Shown in pieces: positions 34,840 to 43,749 of a DNA stretch of 64,000 bases. Source of the stretch: Devosia sp. Its GTDB lineage: Bacteria; Pseudomonadota; Alphaproteobacteria; Rhizobiales; Devosiaceae. Both the position numbers and the translations under genes were made by a program. Position 1 is the first letter of the stretch; each line of letters starts with the position of its first letter. The notes beneath the pieces are model-generated. The model saw nothing but the letters and a program-made list of their open reading frames with translations. It was not told the origin of the DNA and ran no database searches. The stretch spans positions 248,001 through 312,000 of the forward strand of contig JADJPS010000003.1 in NCBI GenBank assembly GCA_016713105.1, read 5' to 3'.

Positions 34840-35394
34840 ATGCGCTGGCTGCGTCTCCTGCTGCTGTTCCTCGTGCTGCCGCTGGCGGCATGCGCCATCA
34901 ACGGCAAACCATCGACCTACCTCGTCGAGGTGAAAGGGCCCTACGGCCTCGACACCGGTGACGTGGTGCGGGTCAGTGTGTACGGCGAGGCCGAGCTCTC
35001 CAAGAGCTACCGCGTCGATGATGCCGGCGCCCTGGCGCTGCCCTTGATCGGTTCGGTGACAGTGCGCGGCAAGACCACCCAGATGGCCGCGGCCGAGATC
35101 ACGACTGCCCTTGCCGCAGGCTACATCCGGGAACCGAGCGTTGCCGTCGAGATCGAGACCTACCGGCCCTTCTTCATCCAGGGGGCGGTCAAGACCGGTG
35201 GGCAGTTCGCCTATGTCTACGGCATGACCGTCCGGGCCGCGATCAGCACGGCGGGCGGCTTCTCGGATACGGCCGACCGCACCAAGGCTGTGGTCTATCG
35301 CCGGCAGGGCAAGGAAATGGTCAAGGGAATCGTCGGCCTGGACTTCCCGATCTACCCGGGCGACACTCTGGTGATCTCCGAGCGCTGGCTCTAG
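34840..35394 (+). CDS. Wza-like polysaccharide export lipoprotein
   Basis: The 184-residue protein has a lipoprotein signal with lipobox Leu-Ala-Ala-Cys near residue 18. The PES domain follows (YGLDTGDVVRVSVYGEAELSKSY), then an SLBB-type domain (VKTGGQFAYVYGMTVRAAI). It is short, like the alphaproteobacterial Wza/GumB relatives that form the outer-membrane export pore. The next gene starts directly after its stop codon, so the plus-strand exopolysaccharide genes form one operon. Confidence 0.9.
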   Translation: MRWLRLLLLFLVLPLAACAINGKPSTYLVEVKGPYGLDTGDVVRVSVYGEAELSKSYRVDDAGALALPLIGSVTVRGKTTQMAAAEITTALAAGYIREPSVAVEIETYRPFFIQGAVKTGGQFAYVYGMTVRAAISTAGGFSDTADRTKAVVYRRQGKEMVKGIVGLDFPIYPGDTLVISERWL

Positions 35395-36549
35395 ATGGAC
35401 GGCACGCCGCTTCGCATCCTGCTGATCCTGCGTGCGCCTGTCGGCGGTCTGTTCCGGCACGTCTCCGACCTGTCGCACGAGCTCGCGGCACGCGGGCACC
35501 AGATCGGCATCGTGGTCGACAAGCTGCACACCGATGCGCTTTCGGCGCAGCGGCTCGGCGAACTGTCGCCGCTGGTCACGCTCGGCATCCATCCTTTCGC
35601 GATCCCGCGCACGGCCGGCCTTGCCGACCTTGCCACGCCACTGGCCATCCGCAGCCTGGCCGACCGGCTGAAGATCGACGTCCTGCACGGACATGGCGCC
35701 AAAGGCGGGCTCTACGCGCGTCTTGCCCGTATCGGGAGCCGGGAACGGGTGGCGCTCTATACGCCGCATGGCGGGGTGCTGAACTACAAGCCGGGCTCGC
35801 CTGTCGGCGCCGTGTTCCGCCAGATCGAGCGGCTGCTGATGGGGGCAACCGATGCGATCATCTTCGAGAGCGCCTTCGCCCATCGCGCCTATGCCGACCA
35901 GATCGGGACACCCTCCTGCCCCGCCCCGGTGATCCATAATGGGCTGATGCGCGCCGAGTTCGAACCGATCGTGCCGCGGCCGGACGCTGCGGATTTTGTG
36001 TTCATCGGCGAATTCCGCGACGTCAAGGGCATCACCTACCTGCTTGACGCGCTCGTCGGGCTGCGAGCCCCGGACGGTCGCCCGGCGACGCTCGCCATGG
36101 CCGGCGGCGGACCGGACTTCGAAGCCACAAGGGCCCGGATCGCTGAACTCGAGCTCGACGAGCGGGTACGGCTGCTGGGCGTCCAGCCGGCGCGACCGAC
36201 GCTGGAACTCGGCCGCTGCGAAGTCGTCCCGTCGCTGGCGGAGTCGCTCCCCTACGTCATCCTCGAGGCGGCAGCGGCCGGTCGCCCGGTGATCGCCACT
36301 GACGTCGGCGGCGTGCGGGAGATCTTCGGTCCGACTGCTGCGAGCCTCGTCCCGGCGGCCGACAGTGCCGCGCTCGCCAGAGCCATGCAGACCTATCTCG
36401 ACACACCCCGGATCGCCGAGCAAGAGGCGGAGGCGCGGCTCGCACACATCCGCCGGGGCTTTTCCGTTGAGCACATGACCGACAGCATCGAGGCCCTTTA
36501 CCGTCGCGCGCTCGACGCCCGCACGGCAAGTCGCCGAAGCTTCACCTAG
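35395..36549 (+). CDS. Glycosyltransferase family 4 protein (exopolysaccharide)
   Basis: The 384-residue protein has GT-B features: GGLFRHVSDLSHELAARGH at the N terminus, an HGHGAKGG segment and FIGEFRDVKGITYLL, then the C-terminal ESLPYVILEAAAAGRPVIATDVGG with the E-x7-E motif. It should add a sugar to the lipid-linked repeat unit. The ATG abuts the stop of the wza-like gene, so translation is probably coupled. Confidence 0.9.
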   Translation: MDGTPLRILLILRAPVGGLFRHVSDLSHELAARGHQIGIVVDKLHTDALSAQRLGELSPLVTLGIHPFAIPRTAGLADLATPLAIRSLADRLKIDVLHGHGAKGGLYARLARIGSRERVALYTPHGGVLNYKPGSPVGAVFRQIERLLMGATDAIIFESAFAHRAYADQIGTPSCPAPVIHNGLMRAEFEPIVPRPDAADFVFIGEFRDVKGITYLLDALVGLRAPDGRPATLAMAGGGPDFEATRARIAELELDERVRLLGVQPARPTLELGRCEVVPSLAESLPYVILEAAAAGRPVIATDVGGVREIFGPTAASLVPAADSAALARAMQTYLDTPRIAEQEAEARLAHIRRGFSVEHMTDSIEALYRRALDARTASRRSFT

Positions 36550-36608
36550 CATAAACCCATGGCGGCCTAGGCTGACACAAAGCCACCAAAGAAGCCCAGG
36601 GTAGTGTC

Positions 36609-38124
36609 ATGTTTCGTCTGGATCCCAAGCAGGCCGTGCTCGAGCACGTGCAGTCCGGCGCCACGCGACGGGGCACGTCAGAGCTGTCCCCGCTCGCCGC
36701 CGAGATCGCCGCGCGCCCCGTCGATCGGACCTACTCGCCGGCAGTAGTGGCCAGCGTCGCGCAGGGCACGGAGGCAGCCCTTCTGGCACTCGTCGGGTTT
36801 GAGCTCTACGGCCTCAATGACGGCGATACGCTGCTCAGCGTGCTGACGACACTCGGCGTCGTGGCAGTGGCCAACGTGTTCATGATGTACGCGCGCATCC
36901 ACCGCGTGGCCGCCTACCGCAAGCTCGCCGACCAGACCTGGAAGGCGCTCGCAAGTTGGACGGGAGCTTTCGTGCTGCTCGGTGCCATGGTCCTGCTGTT
37001 CGACAAGGAACATGCATTGTCACAGCAGTGGATCGGCATGTGGTGGGGGATCGGCGCGTTGTCGCTGGCCGGCTTCCGCCTGGTGCTGCATGCAGTGGTG
37101 CGCCGCTGGACCGATCAGGGTCGGCTTCGGCGGCGGACCGTCATCGTCGGTGGTGGCAAGGACGCGGAGACGCTGATCGAGGCGATTGCCGAGCGCGGCG
37201 GCGAGGATATCGAACTGCTGGGCCTGTTCGACGATCGCAACGACGATCGCTCACCGGAATCGGTCGCCAGCCTGCCCAAGCTCGGACGCGTCGCAGACAT
37301 CATCGAGTTCGCGCGACGCACGCGGGTGGACCTAGTGGTGGTGTCGATGCCGCTATCAGCGGAAAAGCGCGTTCTCGACATGCTCAAGCAACTGTGGGTG
37401 CTGCCGGTCGACATCCGGCTGTCCGCCCACATGAGCAAGCTGCGGTTCACCGAGAAGGCCTATTCCTATGTGGGGGATGTGCCGGTCTTCGACATGGCCG
37501 ACCGGCCGATCTCGGACTGGAGCCGGGTGTTCAAGTGGCTGTTCGACAAGGCGATCGCAATCCTGGCGCTGATCCTGCTGGCCCCCGTGATGATCGCAAC
37601 GGCGATTGCCATCAAGCTCGACAGTCCCGGGCCGGTGTTCTTCCGCCAGAAGCGGCACGGGTTCAACAACCAGTTGATCGAGATGTGGAAGTTCCGCTCG
37701 ATGTATGTCGACAAGCTGGACGCGGAGCGGCTCGCGGCTGGTGACGCGGAACGACGATCGGGTGACTCGCGTCGGGCGCTTCATCCGCAAGACCTCAATC
37801 GACGAGTTGCCGCAGCTGTTCAACGTGCTCGCCGGTGAACTGTCGATCGTCGGGCCGCGACCGCATGCGCTGCAGGCCAAGGCCGACAACCAGCTCTACT
37901 ATGAAGCGGTCGAAGGCTACTTCGCCCGGCATCGGGTGAAGCCCGGGATGACGGGCTGGGCCCAGATCAATGGCTGGCGCGGCGAGACCGACACCGTCGA
38001 CAAGATCATGCAGCGAGTCAATCACGACCTCTACTACATTGAAAACTGGTCGCTCTGGCTGGACATGAAGATCGTGGCCCTGACCCCGTTCTCGCTGTTC
38101 GCGCACCGCCAGAACGCCTTCTAG
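36609..38124 (+). CDS. WcaJ-like undecaprenyl-phosphate sugar phosphotransferase, frameshifted
   Basis: The first frame gives the N-terminal four-span region, a CoA-binding-like domain (TVIVGGGKDAETLI) and the start of the sugar transferase domain (KRHGFNNQLIEMWKFRSM). The rest (VTRVGRFIRKTSIDELPQLFNVL and GPRPHA, then MTGWAQINGWRGETDT) is in another frame. One surplus base near 37731-37740 (GCGGCTGGTG) explains this; removing it gives a normal 504-residue enzyme. It starts exopolysaccharide synthesis by moving a hexose-1-phosphate to undecaprenyl phosphate. All active-site segments are present, so sequence error is the likelier explanation. Confidence 0.88.
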
Positions 38125-38125
38125 G

Positions 38126-39367
38126 ATGACTGCGCGAGCCACCGGCGCCGGGGCCGGTGCCGGGGCGGCCTGGCTGCGGTCCCGATCGGCCCGGCTGCTC
38201 GAAGCGCTGGTCGCCGTCTGGGTGTTCTGCGGCGCCATGGTGATCACTGAGCCCTCGCCCTATGAACTCGCCTTTCTCGCGGTCATGGCAGTGTCACTGC
38301 TGGCAGGGTTCGCGCTGAGGCGGGCGACGCTTCCCCTGCTGGTGCTCTTCACGCTGTTCGTGCCCTTCGCGGTGATCGCCGCCTTCCAGGTACAGTACAG
38401 TTCTGTGACGGATGCACTGATCTACCAGGCGGTAACGATCTTCCTGTTCTTCACGGCGTACTGGAGCGCCAACTACGTTGCCGACGCGCCGGTTGAGCGG
38501 ATGAAGCTGATCATGGCCGCTTACCTTGCGGCCGCGCTGCTGTCGGCCGTGCTGGGGACGCTGGGCTATTTCGGCGTGGGGCACTCGCTGCTGACGCGCT
38601 ACGATCGGGCCAAAGCCTTCTTCAATGATCCCAATGTCTACGGACCGTTCCTCGTCCTGCCTGCGGTGCACGTGCTGCGGCTGGTATTGCTGGGAACCGG
38701 GCGGTTCGGCTCGGCGGCGGGTGTGGCCGTCTATGGCGTGCTGGCGCTTGGGGTGTTCGTCAGCTTCTCGCGCGGCGCCTGGGGACACCTGGCCCTGTCG
38801 AGCGTCCTCGCCTACGGCCTCGTCTACACCCTTGAAGCGACAGGTCGGCAGCAGGCGCGGATTCTGATCCTGGCCCTGCTGGGGGCCCTGACGCTGGTGG
38901 TTGCGGCGGCCGGGGCGCTCAGTGTGCCTTCGGTTCGGAATTTCGTCGAACTCAGGACCCAGACGCAGGCCTACGATACCGGCGATAGCGGCCGCTTTGG
39001 CCGTCAGGGCTATGCCTTCGATCTGGCGCTCGAGCATCCCTTCGGCCTCGGTCCGCTGGAGTTCCGCAACCTCAGGGTCAAAGAAGAGCCCCACAACACC
39101 TACGTCAATGTCCTGCATGCCTATGGCTGGGGCGGCGGCCTGATGCTGATCGCCTTCATTGGTGCGACGGCCTGGCGCGGCCTTGCCACCCTGCCGCGTC
39201 CGGGCCCGGCCCGGGCCCTGATGATCCCGCTGGTCGCGACATTCGTGCCGCTCGCCATCGAGGCAGCAATCATCGACATCGACCACTGGCGGCACTTCTT
39301 CCTCATCGGCGGGTTGATCTGGGGGGTCGCCGCAGGGACCGTGCCGCCCACCTATCGCGCCAGATAG
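38126..39367 (+). CDS. O-antigen ligase/Wzy-like polymerase
   Basis: The 413-residue protein has about ten to twelve membrane spans and one large periplasmic loop. The loop and flanks hold features of the Wzy/WaaL family: RAKAFFNDPNVYGPFL, FVSFSRGAWG and PFGLGPLEFRN...EEPHNTYVNVLHAYG with the conserved His. It should polymerise the lipid-linked repeat unit. The ATG is one base after the wcaJ-like stop. Its end overlaps the convergent phosphotransferase gene by 16 bases. No Wzx flippase is seen in the window. Confidence 0.85.
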   Translation: MTARATGAGAGAGAAWLRSRSARLLEALVAVWVFCGAMVITEPSPYELAFLAVMAVSLLAGFALRRATLPLLVLFTLFVPFAVIAAFQVQYSSVTDALIYQAVTIFLFFTAYWSANYVADAPVERMKLIMAAYLAAALLSAVLGTLGYFGVGHSLLTRYDRAKAFFNDPNVYGPFLVLPAVHVLRLVLLGTGRFGSAAGVAVYGVLALGVFVSFSRGAWGHLALSSVLAYGLVYTLEATGRQQARILILALLGALTLVVAAAGALSVPSVRNFVELRTQTQAYDTGDSGRFGRQGYAFDLALEHPFGLGPLEFRNLRVKEEPHNTYVNVLHAYGWGGGLMLIAFIGATAWRGLATLPRPGPARALMIPLVATFVPLAIEAAIIDIDHWRHFFLIGGLIWGVAAGTVPPTYRAR

Positions 39368-40332
39368 CGGCGCGCCATCGTGGCTGTGTCGGCAGCGAAC
39401 GTGTCGCGATGGGACCGCGCCAGATCGGTTTCGGCGTGAGACCCGATCCAGGCGAGCAGCGCCATGCGGCGCAGCAGGATCAGCGTGTCGATCATCTTGA
39501 GGTCTTCCGGCTTCAGGGGCCGGACCTCGAGATAGGCACCCAGCCATGCGCGGATGAGGGCCGGCACCTGAGGCGACGTCTCGATGAAGGACAGACTCGC
39601 GGCAAGGTCGTAGAGGAACCAGCCGAAGCCGCAATCGTCAAAATCCAGCAGGGTGACGGCGCCATCATCGTCGACCAGCAGATTGGCGAGCCGCATATCG
39701 GCATGGATCAGGCCGAAACGATCGAGGTCGGTGCCGTAGGTCCGAAGGTCGGACCGCAGCCGGGCATCGAGCGCGGAGAGGGTTTCGAGCGTCTCGCCTT
39801 CGACGTGCGGGGCCTTGCGCCAGTCGCCCCAGAGTCCCGTCGCATCGAGCAGGCCGACGGCATCCCAGATCGGCCGGACGAACCGTGCCGGCTGTTCCCA
39901 GCCGGCCACGTGGTTGTGCAGGGTCGCGGCATGGCGGCCGAGCGTGTCGAACAGGGAGACGAGATCGGAGTCCGGCTTCGGCTCCTCCCCCGGCTCGAAG
40001 GCGAAGAGCGCCGCGAAGCGATCGGGTTCCAGTTCCTGGACGATCTCGCCGTCGGCCCCCGGAAGCGGGCGCGGTACGGGAATGTCGGTCTGGTCGGTGA
40101 TTGCCTCGAGCCAGGCCAGTTCGCTGCCGATGGCGGTGCGCGACAGATAGTGCTGGCGGTGCAGGCGCAGCACCGTCCTGCGGCCACCGGCGGACGGCTC
40201 GACCAGAAAGGTGTGGTTCTCGGAGAGGTTGATCAGGCGGGGAACGCCGCCGGCGGCGGCCGGCCAACGCGACAGGCTGGCCTCGACAAGCAATAGCGGC
40301 TCCCGGGACGGATCGCTGGGGCCAGTATCCAA
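39352..40332 (-). CDS. Phosphotransferase (APH/choline-kinase fold) family protein
   Basis: The 326-residue protein has the kinase catalytic loop LIHADMRLANLLVD (H-x-D-x5-N) and the metal-binding LLDFDDCGFGWFLYDLA. It resembles the homoserine-kinase-II/SrkA-like branch of small-molecule or stress-response kinases and not a proven antibiotic-resistance enzyme. The substrate is unknown. It is 29 bases downstream of the tRNA-Pro gene on the same strand and could be part of the same transcript. Confidence 0.82.
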   Translation of the reverse strand: MDTGPSDPSREPLLLVEASLSRWPAAAGGVPRLINLSENHTFLVEPSAGGRRTVLRLHRQHYLSRTAIGSELAWLEAITDQTDIPVPRPLPGADGEIVQELEPDRFAALFAFEPGEEPKPDSDLVSLFDTLGRHAATLHNHVAGWEQPARFVRPIWDAVGLLDATGLWGDWRKAPHVEGETLETLSALDARLRSDLRTYGTDLDRFGLIHADMRLANLLVDDDGAVTLLDFDDCGFGWFLYDLAASLSFIETSPQVPALIRAWLGAYLEVRPLKPEDLKMIDTLILLRRMALLAWIGSHAETDLARSHRDTFAADTATMARRYLAR

Positions 40333-40361
40333 TCCGACGGTCCTTCAAGGCTCTGGAATAA

Positions 40362-40438
40362 TGGTCGGAGTGGCCGGATTTGAACCGACGACCCTTTGTC
40401 CCCCAGACAAATGCGCTACCAGGCTGCGCTACACCCCG
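40362..40438 (-). tRNA. tRNA-Pro (anticodon GGG)
   Basis: The 77-base gene includes an encoded CCA. The acceptor stem CGGGGTG/CACTCCG pairs with one G-U. The anticodon stem TTTGT/ACAAA encloses the loop CTGGGGG with anticodon GGG, and the T arm has GGTTCAAATCC. The gene reads Pro codons CCC and CCU. Confidence 0.95.
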
Positions 40439-40572
40439 ACTGGCGGGAGACGTACCCAAGCTCTGCCGGGGAGGCAAGAGGCATTTTTGTGGCACCAGCC
40501 CCGAACCGATACCCTTTGAGTCGACACTCGACTAAGAACTGCGTCGACCGAGGCACCTGCGGGAACCCGAGG

Positions 40573-42534
40573 ATGAGCGACCTGGACGAACGGCTGGCGG
40601 AGGGAATGCGGCAGCACCGTGCAGGCCGGCTGGACGATGCGGCAGGAATCTACGAGGCGATCCTCGCCGAGGATGCGCACCATGCCTCTGCCCTGCACCT
40701 GCGCGGAGTGGTGCACCTGCAGCGGGGCGACAACGAGCAGGCGGCACAGTCGATCCGGCGCTCGCTTTCGGTCGCGCCGGGCAACGCCCAGGCACTGAAC
40801 AACTACGGGCTGGCGCTGTCGGGCCTCAGGCAGATGGAACTCGCCATCGATGCGTTTCGCGCGGCGACGCGGGCCAACCCCGACAGCGCCGACGCCTGGG
40901 CCAATCTCGGCAATGCCCTGAGGCGGGTGGAGCGCTATCCGGAAGCGGTCGCCGCCTACGAGACCGCGCTCTCCCTGGCGCCCGGTCGCGCCGGGATCGA
41001 GAGTGCGCTGGGCGCGGCACTGGCGGAGCTCGACCGGCTCGACGATGCCCTCACCCATCACCACAGGGCCATCGCGGCGTCGCCCGATCGTGCCGACTAT
41101 CGGCACAACCATGCGCTGAGCCTCATGCGCGACGGCAGGGAGCGCGAGGCCGAGGACGAATTGCGCAAGGCGATCGCCCTCAACCCCGAGCAGGGCGAAT
41201 ACCACGCCAGCCTGGCCAGGCTGCTGAGGCGACGCGGACTCGTCGAAGATGCGGTCGCCGCGTACCGCGCCGCGCGCGTCGGCGGGGCCGAGTCGAAGTC
41301 CATCGAGCAGGCGGTGATCTTCAACCAGAACTATCTCGACCTCGATCCGGTGGAGGCGCTGGCGGACGCCCGCGCCTTTGCATCGCGCCTGTGCGAGGGC
41401 GTCGTTCGCTACGGCGACCACCCCAACGATCGCGACAGCGAGCGGCGGATGCGGGTGGGCCTGGTCTCGGCCGACTTCCGGCGTCACCCCGTCGGCCGGT
41501 TCCTGGTCGAGCCGGTGGCGGCGTCCAGTGCGGAGGGGATCGAGTACTTTGCCTATTCAGGGCGGGACAATGACGACGAACTGAACCTGCGCTTCCGCAA
41601 GCTCATTCCCAACTGGCGGCACGCGGGCAAGATGAGAGACGACGAACTGGCGGAGCAGATCCGGCGCGACCGCATCGACATCCTCGTCGATCTGTCCGGG
41701 TACACGAGCGGCGAGCGGCTCGCCGTGTTTGCCCGCAAGCCGGCACCGGTGGCGGTCACCTATCTGGGCTACTTCGCCAGCACGGGTCTCGATGCGATCG
41801 ACTATGTGCTCGCCAACCGGTGGCTGATCCCGGAGGAGGAGCGCCGTCAATGGGTCGAGGTGCCCTGGCACCTGCCGCACTCGCACCTGTGCTTCGTCGA
41901 GCCTCAGGCCCCGACTCCGGTCGTGGCCGCGCCCCGACATGCCCGCGGGCAGTTCACTTTCGGCAGCTTCAACAACATCAGCAAGTATAGCGAGGGTACG
42001 CTGGCGATCTGGGCGAAGATCCTCGCGGCAGTGCCGGAAAGCCGGCTGCTGATGCGCGATACCGCGACATCCGACGGGCAACGGAGCCAGATCACCGACA
42101 GCCTCGTCGGGCACGGTATCGCACCGGAACGGGTGGTCTTCGAGCCCAGGCTCGAGGTCTACGAGGAGCACCTCGCGGGCTACGGCAGGCTCGATCTGGC
42201 GCTCGACCCCTTCCCCTACAATGGCGGCACGACGACTGTGGAGGCGCTCTACATGGGGGTGCCGGTGCTGACCTTGCACGGCGATCGCTACGTGGCCCAC
42301 ATGAGCGAGAGCATCCTGCGCTCCGCCGGGCTCGACGAGTGGGTGGCGGCCGACAGGGACGACTATGTGGCGAAGGCCGTCGCGGCGGCAGAGTCGCCAC
42401 AGCACCTCGACGCGACCCGCACGCGGCTGCGCGACCAGCTCAGGGAATCGACACTGTTCGACGCGCGAGTCTTCGCAGGGGACCTGGAGGCGGCCTTCCG
42501 GGGCATGTGGCGGGCCTGGTGCCTCAAGCAGTGA
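40573..42534 (+). CDS. TPR protein with SPINDLY/O-GlcNAc transferase (GT41) domain
   Basis: The start is the ATG at 40573, giving 653 residues; upstream in-frame sequence runs through the tRNA region and is not coding. About six to seven TPR repeats (residues 1-260) are followed by the GT41 catalytic region: MRVGLVSADFRRHPVG, IDILVDLSGYTSGERL, FGSFNNISKYSEGTLAIWAKIL and DLALDPFPYNGGTTTVEALYMGVPVLT. Such bacterial proteins glycosylate proteins or act in polysaccharide synthesis. The acceptor is unknown. Its 3' end overlaps the convergent ybaK gene by 11 bases. Confidence 0.9.
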   Translation: MSDLDERLAEGMRQHRAGRLDDAAGIYEAILAEDAHHASALHLRGVVHLQRGDNEQAAQSIRRSLSVAPGNAQALNNYGLALSGLRQMELAIDAFRAATRANPDSADAWANLGNALRRVERYPEAVAAYETALSLAPGRAGIESALGAALAELDRLDDALTHHHRAIAASPDRADYRHNHALSLMRDGREREAEDELRKAIALNPEQGEYHASLARLLRRRGLVEDAVAAYRAARVGGAESKSIEQAVIFNQNYLDLDPVEALADARAFASRLCEGVVRYGDHPNDRDSERRMRVGLVSADFRRHPVGRFLVEPVAASSAEGIEYFAYSGRDNDDELNLRFRKLIPNWRHAGKMRDDELAEQIRRDRIDILVDLSGYTSGERLAVFARKPAPVAVTYLGYFASTGLDAIDYVLANRWLIPEEERRQWVEVPWHLPHSHLCFVEPQAPTPVVAAPRHARGQFTFGSFNNISKYSEGTLAIWAKILAAVPESRLLMRDTATSDGQRSQITDSLVGHGIAPERVVFEPRLEVYEEHLAGYGRLDLALDPFPYNGGTTTVEALYMGVPVLTLHGDRYVAHMSESILRSAGLDEWVAADRDDYVAKAVAAAESPQHLDATRTRLRDQLRESTLFDARVFAGDLEAAFRGMWRAWCLKQ

Positions 42535-42997
42535 GGTCGCAGAAGCGGGCATCAGTGGCGCGGACCGCCTCGGCCGGTGCGAGGGCGAGCAGCAGTCCGC
42601 GCTGGCCGCCATTGATCAGCACCTCGTCGAACAGCTGTGCCGTCTCGTCGATCATGGTAGCAACCTTCCTGCGCTGACCGAACGGGCTGATGCCGCCAAC
42701 CTTGAACCCGGTCAGGCGTTCCGCATCAACGGGCTTCATCATCTGCGCCGACTTGCCGCCGCAGGCGGCGGCCAGCTTTTTCATGCTGAGCTCGCAGTCC
42801 GACGGCACCACGACGCAGACCGGCCTGCCGTCGACCTCGGCCATCAGCGTCTTGAAGACCTGTTCGGGCGCCCTGCCCAGCGCCGCGGCAGCCTGCAGCC
42901 CGACGCGCGGCGCGTCCGGGTCATAGTCGTAGGGAAACAGGGTGAAGGCGGCGCCGGCCTTGCCCAGCGCCAGGGTAGCGGCGGTCGTCCGCGACAT
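42524..42997 (-). CDS. ybaK: Cys-tRNA(Pro) deacylase (YbaK/EbsC)
   Basis: The 157-residue single-domain protein has the YbaK/ProX fold pattern: QVFKTLMAEVDGRPVCVVVPSD with the catalytic Lys, KKLAAACGGKSAQMM and the GFKVGGISPFGQ substrate loop. It clears cysteine mis-charged on tRNA-Pro by ProRS. It is only about 2 kb from a tRNA-Pro gene, which may be chance. It is two bases from the marR gene upstream and likely co-transcribed with it. Confidence 0.92.
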   Translation of the reverse strand: MSRTTAATLALGKAGAAFTLFPYDYDPDAPRVGLQAAAALGRAPEQVFKTLMAEVDGRPVCVVVPSDCELSMKKLAAACGGKSAQMMKPVDAERLTGFKVGGISPFGQRRKVATMIDETAQLFDEVLINGGQRGLLLALAPAEAVRATDARFCDLTA

Positions 42998-42999
42998 GG

Positions 43000-43641
43000 C
43001 TATTCCGGCTCGGCGAGGATGCGCTTCGCCGCCTCGACGGAGGTGCTGATGGCGTCATTGTCGGTCGTCCAGTTGCTGAAACGCTCGAGCAGCGCAGCAA
43101 AGGTAACGAGGTCCTTCTCGTCCCATTTCCCCAGGGCGTGCGACAGCAGGTCCCATTTGCTGACCCGCACAGCCTCGACGAAGCGCAGGCCCCTGGGCGT
43201 CAGTTCGAGGCAGATGCGCCGCGCGTCAGTTTGCGAGGCGACACGGCGGGCATAGCCGCGCTCGACGATATCGGCGGAAACCCGGCTGGCCCGCGACGGG
43301 TCGATGCCAAGGCGTTCAGCGATCAGGCCAACCGTCACCTCCTCGGCGGGCTGGTCGTTCCCGACCGGATTGTGGGCAATGGCGCCGATGGCGTCGAGAT
43401 GCGCGATATCGAGGTCCGAACCCATCCTCTCGAGCATCTGGCGGCCAAAATCGCGGCGCTGGATGGAGCGGCGCACTTTGTGCATGACGGCGTCAATCGC
43501 CGCCACTGCCTCAGCCGCCGTCTCGCTGAGCCCATTGGCCCGCGCCAGTTCGGCGAGGTCCTGGTCGCCACGGGTCCGACAGACCATCGGCAGGTCGTAG
43601 CTGAGGGGCGGAGAGGCGTCGGTCATGATGCGCAGGGCCAT
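43000..43641 (-). CDS. MarR-family transcriptional regulator
   Basis: The 213-residue protein starts at the ATG at 43641 or 43626. Its winged helix (residues about 85-160) has the DNA-recognition part VGLIAERLGIDPSRASRVSADIVERGYARRV and the wing DARRICLELTPRG. It has a longer N terminus than the usual 150-residue MarR proteins. It is divergent from a DHA2 MFS transporter gene, the common layout for a repressor of a drug-efflux pump. The shared intergenic region has inverted repeats next to the pump promoter. Confidence 0.88.
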   Translation of the reverse strand: MALRIMTDASPPLSYDLPMVCRTRGDQDLAELARANGLSETAAEAVAAIDAVMHKVRRSIQRRDFGRQMLERMGSDLDIAHLDAIGAIAHNPVGNDQPAEEVTVGLIAERLGIDPSRASRVSADIVERGYARRVASQTDARRICLELTPRGLRFVEAVRVSKWDLLSHALGKWDEKDLVTFAALLERFSNWTTDNDAISTSVEAAKRILAEPE

Positions 43642-43749
43642 AGCAGTTTTATGTGCAAGTGTCCATCATGTGTCGACATCATATATGTGCTGTTGACATG
43701 CATCTGATTGAGGCACATAACCCGGCTCCGAGTTTTCGGAGGTGTTCTC
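43642..43749. promoter_or_regulatory. marR/MFS divergent promoter region
   Basis: A strong sigma-70 promoter faces the MFS gene: TTGACA (43693-43698), 17 bases, CATAAC (43716-43721). Immediately upstream are ACAT-CATAT-ATGT and a TGTCGACA palindrome, which are candidate MarR operators. Confidence 0.7.

Noticed and set aside
34681..36552. Upstream part of a long minus-strand frame ending at 32593
   Set aside because: It lies antisense to the wza-like and glycosyltransferase genes. The GumC-like protein starts at 34680 with its own ribosome-binding site.
39352..40332. Aminoglycoside resistance
   Set aside because: The fold is shared with many small-molecule kinases and the sequence is closer to the homoserine-kinase/SrkA group; nothing indicates drug resistance.
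40396..40572. N-terminal extension of the GT41 protein
   Set aside because: It reads through the antisense of tRNA-Pro; the TPR region begins at 40573.
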